From positions 3,105,501-3,169,500 of the forward strand of contig NZ_CP090095.1 in assembly GCF_021391675.1 (NCBI RefSeq): a stretch of 64,000 bases of DNA, written 5' to 3'. The notes under the pieces were generated by a model that saw only the letters and a program-made list of their open reading frames with translations, was not told the origin of the DNA and ran no database searches. Origin of the DNA: Neorhizobium galegae (GTDB lineage: Bacteria > Pseudomonadota > Alphaproteobacteria > Rhizobiales > Rhizobiaceae). Positions 44,896 to 53,077 of the stretch are shown piece after piece; the first letter of the stretch is position 1; each line of letters begins with the position of its first letter. The position numbers and the translations under genes are program-made.

Positions 44896-45108
44896 TCAGT
44901 TCGTCGCCTTCTTCCGCGGCGCGAGTTCAGTCTCGATCAGGATCGTCACCTCGTCGCTGACCACCGGCACATGAAGGCTGAGGCCCCATTCGCTCGAATG
45001 GGCAGGGTCGGACACGTAGATCCCGGAAGGCACCGGTGCCTGCATGCTCTCTGGAAAGGCAGGTGTGCCGAGCAGCGCCGACAGCGCGAGAAGGTGCAGG
45101 TATTTCAT
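44896..45108 (-). pseudogene. Internally deleted YceI-family gene
   Basis: 70 residues in an open frame. The signal peptide (LHLLALSALLGTPAF) is followed by PSGIYVSDPAHSS, the classic start of a YceI mature domain. It then joins directly to EWGLSLHVPVVSDEVTILIE, the classic end (in full-length proteins the R.DFGM... strand followed by V.DEV.L.IE.E). Roughly 140 residues of the lipocalin-like barrel between are missing, without a frameshift. It probably encodes a non-functional stump. It is downstream of the flavin monooxygenase gene on the same strand. Confidence 0.7.
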
Positions 45109-45155
45109 GAGCATGGCCATTCTTGTTGAATCAGGTGAATCAATGGTTGAAGTGT

Positions 45156-46697
45156 TCAAGCCGCCGTCTGAACCGGGAGCAGTTTGAGGAGCTGGCGGAT
45201 GCCCTCCTCCTCGGCCGTGAAACCGCCGGTCGTAATCGCCCCGAAAGCGGCCGCTGCAGCCTCCGTCTTCGCAGGCGCATGCGGCAGCGCATCCGGCCCT
45301 TGCAGGCGGAAGGAGATCGGCGAGAGCAGTCCGAACAGCAGCGCCCGCTCAAGGTCCGGCCAGATCGTCAGGTCCGGCTCCACACCGGCATTGCGGGCGA
45401 AGGCGAGTGCTGCCACATGCATCGGCAGGCTGAGCGGTCCCGAGCGGGTGGCGCGGCAACGTTCAACCCCGGCAAGCATCGCCACCCGCGCCGGGAGCGG
45501 CTGCTTGCTCCCGAAGCACTGGGCAACCCAGCGCGCCTGCAATTCGAGAACCGGGAAGGCCGGTCCGACCAGATCGAACAGGCCGAGGAAGGCGAGCCCC
45601 GGCAGGTCCGGGTGGAAGGTGTGCTCGTGAAGATCGGCGCCATAACCGTCGAGCCGGATCGTCCGAACGATATCCTCCGAAAGCCAGGGCATCTGCAGGC
45701 GGTAACCTGTGCCGAACAGGATGGCGTCCACATTGGCGCTCGTCCCGTCGCGGAACCAGGCGGTATGACCGTCAATCCGCTCGATCCAGGGCTTCACCGC
45801 AATGCGCCCCTCCGCCACCGCCGGCAGAAAACCCTGCGACTGCGAGATGCCCGCCACAAAGGCGTTGCCCTCCGGCCTCCGTGCGCCGAACTGGTCCGGG
45901 GAACCGGCCACCTTCAGGACCGTCATGGTCAGACCTTCGGCCAGCATGTCCGGCGGCAACACGCTTTCCATCAGCACGGCGGCCCGATTGAACATCACGT
46001 GATCCGTCGGCACGCCGGCGATGATTTTCGGCAGGATGTAGCGCTGCCGGCGGTTGGCGGAGATCACCTGTGCCGCACCGCCGAGCGCGATGTCGGAGGC
46101 AATCTCCAGCGCACTGATCGAGCAGCCGGCGACAAGCACCTTGCGCCCGCGATAACGCTCCGGGCCGTTATACTGGGCGGTGTGGGCGGCGCCGAGAGCT
46201 CCGGCAAAACCATCGAGTCCTGGTACTGCCGGCAGGTCGGGCACGTTCTGGCGTCCAGTTGCGATGATCACCCGCTGGAAGACTTCGGAACGCTCCTGCC
46301 CGTCTTCGGTCGAACGGATCAGCCAGCCATTGCCAGCCCGCTCCAGCCGCTCGACCCGCGTCTTCAGTCTCAGATGCGGCAGCAGGCCAAAGGTGAAGGC
46401 ATATCGTTCGAGGTAATCGAGTATGTCCTCCTGCCGCAGATAGGCGGCGCTTCCGGAGGCGTGGTCGAGATCGGAAAAGGCGGTCATCACGCGGCTGGTA
46501 TTGGTGCGCATGCCGGGCCAGATGGCGCTGGCGGCCGAGGCGGAATTCCATTGGCCACCGAGGCGGGACGAGGCCTCGAAAATGACGGGCACCAGCCCGC
46601 GGGCGACGAGGAAGCGCGCGGCGACGAGACCGGCTGGACCGGCGCCGATCACGGCGACAGCGTTTTCAGGCATTCTGACATGGTTCTGGGTGGACAT
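45156..46697 (-). CDS. FAD-dependent monooxygenase (FMO/BVMO-like)
   Basis: 513 residues. The FAD Rossmann motif VIGAGPAGLVAARFLVARG lies near residues 15-33. RLGGQWNSAS and the NADPH-binding VLVAGCSISALEIASDIA (about 190-207) follow, and ILFGTGYR (about 319-326) is the second FAD contact. These are features of flavin-containing monooxygenases that oxygenate N, S or ketone groups. The exact FxGxxxHxxxY fingerprint is only partly matched (YNGPERYRG). The start at 46697 has AAGGAG 8 bases upstream. The truncated yceI gene follows on the same strand. Confidence 0.85.
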   Translation of the reverse strand: MSTQNHVRMPENAVAVIGAGPAGLVAARFLVARGLVPVIFEASSRLGGQWNSASAASAIWPGMRTNTSRVMTAFSDLDHASGSAAYLRQEDILDYLERYAFTFGLLPHLRLKTRVERLERAGNGWLIRSTEDGQERSEVFQRVIIATGRQNVPDLPAVPGLDGFAGALGAAHTAQYNGPERYRGRKVLVAGCSISALEIASDIALGGAAQVISANRRQRYILPKIIAGVPTDHVMFNRAAVLMESVLPPDMLAEGLTMTVLKVAGSPDQFGARRPEGNAFVAGISQSQGFLPAVAEGRIAVKPWIERIDGHTAWFRDGTSANVDAILFGTGYRLQMPWLSEDIVRTIRLDGYGADLHEHTFHPDLPGLAFLGLFDLVGPAFPVLELQARWVAQCFGSKQPLPARVAMLAGVERCRATRSGPLSLPMHVAALAFARNAGVEPDLTIWPDLERALLFGLLSPISFRLQGPDALPHAPAKTEAAAAAFGAITTGGFTAEEEGIRQLLKLLPVQTAA

Positions 46698-46831
46698 CGG
46701 CTTGCTCCTTGTTCGATGGGAGCGCTTTAGCCAGTTCCGCGAATGTCGTTTCCTAAAAGCTCATTAAGTCGCGCGGGGGAATCCTAAAACCTGCCTAACT
46801 GCGCTATGAACCTGTCCAAGGGGGACGTTCG

Positions 46832-47302
46832 ATGTTCGGGGACGAAATCGCAGGCTTCATAGAAAGCCCGGTGATGCAGATCATCGGCAGTTCGAATGAT
46901 GCCCGCCAGCCGGAGATCGGGCGGGCGGTGGGCGCCTGGATGTCCGCCGGAAGTGATACCATCAACCTCCTGACCTCGGCCTGGCAATGGCCCGAGACCG
47001 TCGCCAATCTGCGCGAAAACGGAAAAATTTCCGTCACGTTCGCCCGGCCGTCGGACTACGTCTCCTATCAACTGAAGGGACAGGCCACCATTCGGCCCGC
47101 CGAACCGGACGAGGTGGAGCGCTCATCCCAATATATCGTTGCGATCGTTTCGACGCAGATGAGACTTGGGCTGCTGCCGGAACTGATCATGCCGGTACTT
47201 TCCAACCGCGACCCGATGCTGATCACGATGCGTGTCGCCTCGGTCTTCGTCCAGACGCCCGGCTCCCGCGCCGGGGAACGTATCTGGAGCACGACCCCAT
47301 GA
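46832..47302 (+). CDS. Pyridoxamine 5'-phosphate oxidase-like protein
   Basis: 156 residues with the split-barrel flavin-binding fold. The features are FIESPVMQIIGSSNDARQPEIGRAVGAWM, then LTSAWQWPETVANLRENGKISVTFARPSDYVSYQLKGQA. Such proteins bind FMN, F420 or heme and often serve as small flavin reductases. The residues are too few to name the ligand. Its stop overlaps the next gene by 4 bases (ATGA), and that gene carries another PNPOx domain, so the two probably act together. Confidence 0.75.
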   Translation: MFGDEIAGFIESPVMQIIGSSNDARQPEIGRAVGAWMSAGSDTINLLTSAWQWPETVANLRENGKISVTFARPSDYVSYQLKGQATIRPAEPDEVERSSQYIVAIVSTQMRLGLLPELIMPVLSNRDPMLITMRVASVFVQTPGSRAGERIWSTTP

Positions 47303-48648
47303 CGCCGACGCCGATCAGGCTGACTTTGGCTGATCTCGAAGCCTGTTTCGAAGGCGTGATCCCCTCGATCATCTCGACGGCGGATGCCGACGGGCTGCCG
47401 AATATTTCCTATCTCTCGCATGTCGCCGTGGTCGACGATCGGCATGTGGCGCTCTCCAACCAGTTCTTCGCCAAGACCGCCGCCAACATCCGTCTGAACC
47501 CGCATGCGATGCTGCTTCTGGTGGATGCACGCAATTCTGCACAATATCGGCTGGAACTGGTCTTCGCCCACACCCTGGAGGCGGGACCGTTGTTCGAGCA
47601 CATTGCGCTGCAGCTGGACGCAAGCAGTGCACAGGTCGGCATGGCCGGTATCATGAAGCTTCGCAATCTCGATGTCTTCCGCGTCGTGAGCATCGAGCCG
47701 ATCCCCTCCCAGGTCCAGACCGCCGAACCCCAAATGCCGAAACGGAACCGGTTGGCTGGAGCAGCCAGGATTGCCGAAACGATCGCCGCGGAAATGGACG
47801 CGGACGGCATCATCGATGCCATGCTGGAAGGATTGCGCACGGAGTTCGGTTTCGAGCACTGCTTGTTGCTGCAGCTCTATGAAGAGCGCAACCAGCTCAT
47901 CACCATCGGCAGCATGGGCTATGTCCCGTCCGGCATCGGCTCGGACATCCCTTTCGACGAAGGTGTGATCGGCGCGGCTGCCGCCGGTGGGCGTCTCGTC
48001 AAGTTGAGCGACATGAGCCGCATCCGCCGCTTCGGTGCGGCCGTGCGCGGCTCCTCGGCCGACGAAAACCGCACGCGGGCAATCCCGCTCCCCGGCATGC
48101 CGGACGCGATGAGCCAGATTGCCGTGCCGCTCGTCGCCGCTGGTGCGGTGCGCGGCGTCCTCTTCCTCGAAAGCCGCGACCGCATCGCTTTCACCAATGA
48201 CGACGAGGCGGCTCTTTCGATGATTGCCAGGCAGGCAGCCATGGCACTGGCCCTGAGCGAAAAGCTCTCGCTCGAAACCGAACCGCAACGGTCGGTCCCG
48301 GCCCAACCTCCGGCATCCGAAAAGACAGTGCAAGTTGTTCACCATCGCTTCGATGACAGCGTTTTCATCGATGGCGACTACGTCATCAAGGGGGTCGCAG
48401 GCAGGCTGCTCGCCTCGATGCTGGAACAACACCAGCAAAGCGGCCGGCTGGAATTCACCAACCGCGAAATCCGGCTCGACGCGGCGCTGAAGCTGCCCGA
48501 CTTCAAGGACAATCTGGAAACGCGGCTGCTGCTGCTCCGCCGGCGACTGGACGAGAAGCGGCTGCCGATCCGGCTCACCCGCCTTGGCCGCGGCCGGATA
48601 GGCCTTTTCGTCGAAGGCCAGCTACGGCTCAGCAAGGACGTCGTGTAA
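47299..48648 (+). CDS. PNPOx-GAF-winged-helix fusion protein
   Basis: 449 residues. Domain 1 (about 10-135): split-barrel PNPOx-like fold (FEGVIPSIISTADADGLPNISYLSHVAVVDDRHVAL, then FFAKTAANIRLNPHAMLLLVD). Domain 2 (about 160-330): GAF domain (AETIAAEMDADGIIDAMLEG, then IAVPLVAAGAVRGVLFLESRDRIAFTNDDEAALSMIARQAAMAL). Domain 3 (about 350-445): winged-helix-like, with YVIKGVAGRLLASML, LEFTNREIRLDAAL and LETRLLLLRRRLDEKRLPIRL resembling an OmpR-type DNA-binding domain. The combination suggests a flavin- or redox-responsive regulator (inference). The upstream partner encodes a stand-alone PNPOx protein. Confidence 0.72.
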   Translation: MTPTPIRLTLADLEACFEGVIPSIISTADADGLPNISYLSHVAVVDDRHVALSNQFFAKTAANIRLNPHAMLLLVDARNSAQYRLELVFAHTLEAGPLFEHIALQLDASSAQVGMAGIMKLRNLDVFRVVSIEPIPSQVQTAEPQMPKRNRLAGAARIAETIAAEMDADGIIDAMLEGLRTEFGFEHCLLLQLYEERNQLITIGSMGYVPSGIGSDIPFDEGVIGAAAAGGRLVKLSDMSRIRRFGAAVRGSSADENRTRAIPLPGMPDAMSQIAVPLVAAGAVRGVLFLESRDRIAFTNDDEAALSMIARQAAMALALSEKLSLETEPQRSVPAQPPASEKTVQVVHHRFDDSVFIDGDYVIKGVAGRLLASMLEQHQQSGRLEFTNREIRLDAALKLPDFKDNLETRLLLLRRRLDEKRLPIRLTRLGRGRIGLFVEGQLRLSKDVV

Positions 48649-48653
48649 GCCGC

Positions 48654-49082
48654 TTAGCGGCTGACGACGATGCGTGTGTTCGACACCCCGTGCCGGCTGG
48701 CGAGCGAGAAGAATGTCGCTGCATTTTCAGGATGCAGGCGGATGCAGCCATGCGAGGCAGGTCGGCCGAGCCGCTTCGTCTCGAAGGTCGCATGGACGGC
48801 ATAACCGCCGTTGTAGAACACCGCATAGGGCATCGGGGCATTATCGTATTTGCGCGAACGATGATCCCTGGACAGCCACTTGGCGCCCCAGTTCCCTGTC
48901 GGCGTCGAATAACCCGGACGCGCGGTCGAGACCTTCCATTCGTAGACCACCACGCCGTCCTGCTCGACGGTCATGGTCTGCGACGAGAGGCTGACGCTGG
49001 CAACAAGACTTGCAGAAAAGGCAGCGGGTGCGAGAAATTGCGCACAGAAGAGCGCCATGGCTCCCATTAAGATACGACGCAT
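48654..49082 (-). CDS. L,D-transpeptidase (YkuD domain)
   Basis: 142 residues. The signal peptide covers about 1-23. The short YkuD domain has VSTARPGYSTPTGNW and the active site HATFETKRLGRPASHGCIRL with His97, His111 and catalytic Cys113. It would form 3-3 cross-links in peptidoglycan or link lipoproteins to it. Rhizobiales have many such paralogues and use them in polar growth (family knowledge). The stop is embedded in a short hairpin shared with the convergent PNPOx-GAF gene. Confidence 0.93.
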   Translation of the reverse strand: MRRILMGAMALFCAQFLAPAAFSASLVASVSLSSQTMTVEQDGVVVYEWKVSTARPGYSTPTGNWGAKWLSRDHRSRKYDNAPMPYAVFYNGGYAVHATFETKRLGRPASHGCIRLHPENAATFFSLASRHGVSNTRIVVSR

Positions 49083-49112
49083 AGAAAACCCCCGATAAAA
49101 AACCCTGGAGCA

Positions 49113-49275
49113 AGAGATACCTCATTCAGCTCAAGGAATATTTAAAATCGAGGATGGCATTCGGCGTAAAATCGCAAATCCATCCGCCATCGCCGCAACA
49201 AGACAATACGTAATCAACAAAGACTGAATATCTGCGGCCTGCCCGCAATGCGGATTGCCCGGGAGAGGTATCTCT
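49113..49275. repeat. 11-bp perfect inverted repeats 141 bases apart between the L,D-transpeptidase and ridA-like genes
   Basis: AGAGATACCTC (49113-49123) and GAGGTATCTCT (49265-49275) are perfect inverted copies enclosing an A/T-richer segment with no reading frame. The element resembles a small mobile element (MITE-like) or a distant operator pair. No target duplication is obvious. Confidence 0.4.
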
Positions 49276-49288
49276 ATTCGGCGTTGCT

Positions 49289-49681
49289 TCAAAACACCTT
49301 CGCCGCCGTCACTTCCACTTCGACCAGGAATTCGGCGCGGGTGAAGCCACCGACAACGATCAGGGTCGAGACCGGTTTCGGATCGAGCGTATAGCGGTCC
49401 CGCACCGCCATGTAGGCGGGAAAATCCTCGCGGCTGGTCACGAAGCCGGAAATGCGGATGACGTCCGCGTAGGTCATGCCCGCCTCTTCGAGGATCGCAC
49501 CGATCGCCTTGAAGCAGAGTTCGGCCTGGCCTGCCACGTCCGGCGGGATCCTGTCTTCCGGCGAAATGCCGAGCTGGCCGGAGGTCACCAGCAGGCTTGC
49601 GCCCGGCGGAACCAGCAGGCCGTGATTGTAGCCGCCGAACGGCTTGCGGACGGAAGGCGGATTAAATGTCTTAAATGCCAT
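49289..49681 (-). CDS. RidA family protein
   Basis: 130 residues. The N-terminus NPPSVRKPFGGYNHGLLVPPGASLLVTSGQLG, then GQAELCFKAIGAILEEAGMTYADVIRISGFVTSREDF and the C-terminal VEVEVTAAKVF place it in the YjgF/YER057c/UK114 (RidA) family. These trimeric enzymes hydrolyse reactive imines or enamines to ketones. The Arg that binds carboxylates in RidA (usually in VAR..L) is not evident, so it may be a subfamily with another substrate. It overlaps the aldehyde dehydrogenase gene by 11 bases. Confidence 0.85.
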   Translation of the reverse strand: MAFKTFNPPSVRKPFGGYNHGLLVPPGASLLVTSGQLGISPEDRIPPDVAGQAELCFKAIGAILEEAGMTYADVIRISGFVTSREDFPAYMAVRDRYTLDPKPVSTLIVVGGFTRAEFLVEVEVTAAKVF

Positions 49682-51098
49682 AACCGACGATACCTTTGAT
49701 TTCGAGAAAATCGTGAATGGCCCAGTCGGCATATTCGCGGCCGTTGCCGGATTGCTTGAAGCCGCCGAAGGGCGCGAAGAGATCCCATTCGGGATAGTTG
49801 ATGAACACCGAACCGGCGCGCAACCGCGCCGCCACCTTGCGGGCATGGGCAAGGTCGCCGGACTGGACATAGGCCGCAAGCCCGTAGGGCGTGTCGTTGG
49901 CGATCTCGATTGCCTGCTCCTCGGTTTCGTAAGGGAGGATAGACAGGACCGGCCCGAAAATCTCCTCGCGGGCGATGGTCATGTCGTTGGTGACGTTTCC
50001 GAACACGGTCGGGCGGATGTAATAACCGCGGTTGAGGTTTTCCGGGCGTCCGGGGCCGCCAGTGACCAGCGTGGCACCTTCGGTGATGCCGGCCTCGATC
50101 AGCCGCTGGATCTTGTCGAACTGGATTTGGCTGACCACCGGGCCGAGATCGATGCCATCGGCCCGCGGGTCGCCGGTTTTCAGTTTTTCGGCCGCAGCCT
50201 TGGCAACTTGAAGCGCCTCGTCGTGACGCCTGGCCGGCACCAGCATGCGGGTCGGCGCGTCGCAGGATTGGCCGGAATTGGCAAAGCAGGCGGTCACGCC
50301 CTCCGCCACCGCCTTTTCGAATTCTGCATCCGCCAAGATGATGTTGGGTGACTTGCCGCCGAGTTCCTGCGCCACGCGCTTCACGGTATCGGCGGCGGTC
50401 TTGGCGACGATCACGCCTGCGCGGGTCGAGCCGGTGAAGGACACCATGTCGACATCCGGATGGCCGGCCATCACTTGGCCCACATCCGGACCGGTACCGT
50501 TAACGAGGTTGAAGACGCCCTTCGGCGTGCCCGCCGCCTCCATCACTTCCGCAAAGATGATGCCGCTGATCGGCGCGATCTCGGAGGGTTTGAGCACCAT
50601 GGTGCAGCCGGCGGCGATCGCCGGTGCCACCTTGCAGACGATCTGGTTGAGCGGCCAGTTCCACGGCGTGATGAGAGCGCAGACGCCGATCGGTTCTTTC
50701 ACGATGGTCGTCGTGCCGCGCGTCTCGGTGAATTCGTAGGCTTCGAACGCCTCGATCGTCGCCTTGAGATGCCCCTGCCCGGCGGCGGCCTGCGCGTCCC
50801 GGGCAAAGGCGATCGGCGCGCCCATTTCCTGGGAAACGGCTTGCGCAATATCCTCGTAACGCTTTTCGTATTCGGCAAGGATACGGCGGAGCAGCGCCAG
50901 CCGCTCCTCCTTCGACCACTGCGAGAAAGACGCGAAAGCCGCCTTGGCGGCTGCGACGGCCTTGTCCACATCCGCCTTGGAGCCGAGCGCGATCCGCGTA
51001 TAGGCCTCTTCGGTGGACGGGTCGATGACGTCCAAGGCAACCGGAATGGCCGGCTCGACCCAGGCACCGTCGATGAAGAATTTCAAGTGGTTGCTCAT
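49671..51098 (-). CDS. NAD(P)-dependent aldehyde dehydrogenase
   Basis: 475 residues, family length. Signature motifs: ITPWNWPLNQIVCKVAPAIAAGCTMVLKPSE, FTGSTRAGV for the nucleotide-binding loop, QELGGKSPNIIL with the general-base Glu, and FANSGQSCDAPTRML with the catalytic Cys. The C-terminus contains EEIFGPVLSILPYETEEQAIEIANDTPYGLAAYV. It oxidises an aldehyde to its acid. The substrate is unknown. A GGAGG site lies 5-6 bases upstream of the ATG. It is co-transcribed with the ridA-like gene. Confidence 0.93.
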   Translation of the reverse strand: MSNHLKFFIDGAWVEPAIPVALDVIDPSTEEAYTRIALGSKADVDKAVAAAKAAFASFSQWSKEERLALLRRILAEYEKRYEDIAQAVSQEMGAPIAFARDAQAAAGQGHLKATIEAFEAYEFTETRGTTTIVKEPIGVCALITPWNWPLNQIVCKVAPAIAAGCTMVLKPSEIAPISGIIFAEVMEAAGTPKGVFNLVNGTGPDVGQVMAGHPDVDMVSFTGSTRAGVIVAKTAADTVKRVAQELGGKSPNIILADAEFEKAVAEGVTACFANSGQSCDAPTRMLVPARRHDEALQVAKAAAEKLKTGDPRADGIDLGPVVSQIQFDKIQRLIEAGITEGATLVTGGPGRPENLNRGYYIRPTVFGNVTNDMTIAREEIFGPVLSILPYETEEQAIEIANDTPYGLAAYVQSGDLAHARKVAARLRAGSVFINYPEWDLFAPFGGFKQSGNGREYADWAIHDFLEIKGIVGYGI

Positions 51099-51450
51099 GG
51101 AAAACCTCCGCGCGGTCGAGGGAATGGTGAACCACTATCGGCCATCGCCATCTCCCTCGCAAGCCCGCCGGATATGTCGAAAAGGCGACGTGCGGAGGCT
51201 TCTTCCATCGCCAGGCAGCGCTCGGCAGTCGATGCCTTTGCTCTTGCAGGCCAGAGAAAGCCGGGGAATTTCAACAGGCCTTAAATGTTCGTAAAACCCA
51301 TCGAAACATATCAGCAACAATACCGCTTCATCCGAACTTAAAAGCTCGATGTTACGGAATAGATCGACCTTGCGACGATCCAGCAAATTTCCGCAGCGCT
51401 GGGCATGGACGCGACAGATCAACACGGCTTTCAGAAAGCAGGCAGGCCCG
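51099..51450. other. Intergenic region between the aldehyde dehydrogenase and DUF4344 genes
   Basis: 352 bases between divergent genes. Both promoters must lie here. I see no convincing gene, hairpin or palindrome in it. Confidence 0.5.
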
Positions 51451-52365
51451 ATGCGACGCAGCCTTCTCCCTCTCGCCCTTCTCGGGCTTTTTGCGCTGCC
51501 CATGTCCGGCGCACAAGCGACAGCCCTCACCGACGATCTTCAGGGTCTTTCCAAGAAGCAGGTCGAGGACAGCGTCGAGTTCGCATTCGGCAATGCGCTG
51601 TTTTTCCTGTTCCATGAGGCCGGACACATGCTGGTTTCAGAATTCAACCTGCCGGTTCTTGGCCGTGAGGAGGATGCGGTGGACACGCTTTCCACGCTGC
51701 TCCTGCTGGAGGCCGACGACGAAGTTTTCGACACGGCGCTGACCGATTCCGTCGATGGCTGGACATTTTCCGCAGAGGCCAGCGAGGCGGCCGAACAAGA
51801 ACTGGCCATGTGGGACGTCCACGCGCTCGACCGCCAGCGCGCCTTCAGCATGGTCTGCATGATGGTCGGCAAGGATGCGGAGAAATTCAAGGAATCGGCC
51901 GACAACCTCGAATTTCCGGAGGAACGCCGCAGGCAGTGCGTCGGCGAATATCTGAAAGCCCATGACAGCTGGTTCGGCGTCCTGAAACCGCATCTGCGGA
52001 CCGACGGGCAGAACAACAAATTTACGATCACCTACAAGAAGCCGAGCAACAAGGAACTCGAGGACTACGCGGACCTGACGAAGACGGCGAAGGTTCTGGA
52101 TATCCTCGCCGAGCTTCTCTCCGGGCTCTACAAGCTGGACGACGGCATCAAGCTGACGGCCGCCGAATGCGGTGAGCCGAATGCCTATTGGTCGGCGGGC
52201 GAACGGGAAGTGATATACTGCTATGAGCTGATGCAGTGGCACATGCAGACCGTCGCCAAGTATTTCAAAGAGGAAGAGGGCAAAACGGGCGACAGCGAAG
52301 AGGCGGTCGACGAGAAAAAGCCCACCCTCCAGAACCTGTTCGGCAAGGCAACGGCCCGCTGGTAG
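51451..52365 (+). CDS. DUF4344 exported putative metallopeptidase
   Basis: 304 residues. The signal peptide spans about 1-23 (LLPLALLGLFALPMSGAQA). The zinc-binding motif HEAGHML gives His55, Glu56 and His59, and REEDAVDTL a few residues on (Glu73/Glu74) is the probable third ligand. A second Cys/Glu-rich segment AAECGEPNAYWSAGEREVIYCYELMQWHM is typical of DUF4344. The family was predicted as a peptidase; activity is unproven. I chose the ATG at 51451 to give a proper signal peptide. Confidence 0.82.
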   Translation: MRRSLLPLALLGLFALPMSGAQATALTDDLQGLSKKQVEDSVEFAFGNALFFLFHEAGHMLVSEFNLPVLGREEDAVDTLSTLLLLEADDEVFDTALTDSVDGWTFSAEASEAAEQELAMWDVHALDRQRAFSMVCMMVGKDAEKFKESADNLEFPEERRRQCVGEYLKAHDSWFGVLKPHLRTDGQNNKFTITYKKPSNKELEDYADLTKTAKVLDILAELLSGLYKLDDGIKLTAAECGEPNAYWSAGEREVIYCYELMQWHMQTVAKYFKEEEGKTGDSEEAVDEKKPTLQNLFGKATARW

Positions 52366-52435
52366 AGAGCACCCGCAAAAGCAGGCCCGGCATCAGCCTT
52401 CACAAGCCTGACGCCAGGCGTTTTCATCGTCGCGT

Positions 52436-53050
52436 TCAAGCGCCATAGGGCGCAAAGAACGTCTTGGCAGCTTCGATCTCGTTCGGGCGGATCTCATGCC
52501 CGCCGCCATGCCATTCCAAAGACACCGTGTCGCCCTGCTTCCTGAAATAGTCGGCAAGGTCGGTGGTCTGCTCGATGGAACTGATCGGATCGTGCTGGCC
52601 GGCCGTGATCAACACATGGGCCTTGTCTTCGAGCTTGCGGTCCTTCGGCGTGAACGGGATCAGCGGATGCATCAGCACGCCCGCTTCGAACAGGCCGGGC
52701 TTCTCGATCATGATATTGGCGAGAATGTTCGCGCCATTCGAGAAACCGAGGCCGAGCACGGTCGAGGAACCGTAGCGTTCGCGGTTGGCGGCGACGAATT
52801 CGCTCATCCGCTCGGTCGCCCGAGCCAGATCCTCGCAATCGTAGACGCCTTCCGCCTTGCGCCGGAAGAAACGCGCCGCGCCGTGTTCGGAAATGTCGCC
52901 GCGCGGCGAGATCACCGTGGCGCCCGGCAACAGCCGGCCGCCGAAATCGAAGAACTGGTTTTCATCGCCGCCGGTGCCGTGGAAGACGAACAGGATCGGC
53001 GCTCCGGGAGCACCGGGGCGCGCCCGGTGCACATAACTGTCGTAACTCAT
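52436..53050 (-). CDS. Alpha/beta hydrolase, phospholipase/carboxylesterase (MhqD-like)
   Basis: 204 residues. The oxyanion segment FVFHGTGGDENQFF, the nucleophile elbow GLGFSNGAN (Ser104), the acid in GQHDPI and the base in GGGHEI give a complete Ser-Asp-His triad. MhqD-type hydrolases in Bacillus and Agrobacterium sit with a ring-cleaving dioxygenase in quinone-stress operons (recalled). Here the next gene upstream is such a dioxygenase with a 27-base gap, so they are probably one operon. Confidence 0.88.
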   Translation of the reverse strand: MSYDSYVHRARPGAPGAPILFVFHGTGGDENQFFDFGGRLLPGATVISPRGDISEHGAARFFRRKAEGVYDCEDLARATERMSEFVAANRERYGSSTVLGLGFSNGANILANIMIEKPGLFEAGVLMHPLIPFTPKDRKLEDKAHVLITAGQHDPISSIEQTTDLADYFRKQGDTVSLEWHGGGHEIRPNEIEAAKTFFAPYGA

Positions 53051-53077
53051 GATGGTCTCCTTGGACGCGTCGTCTGG

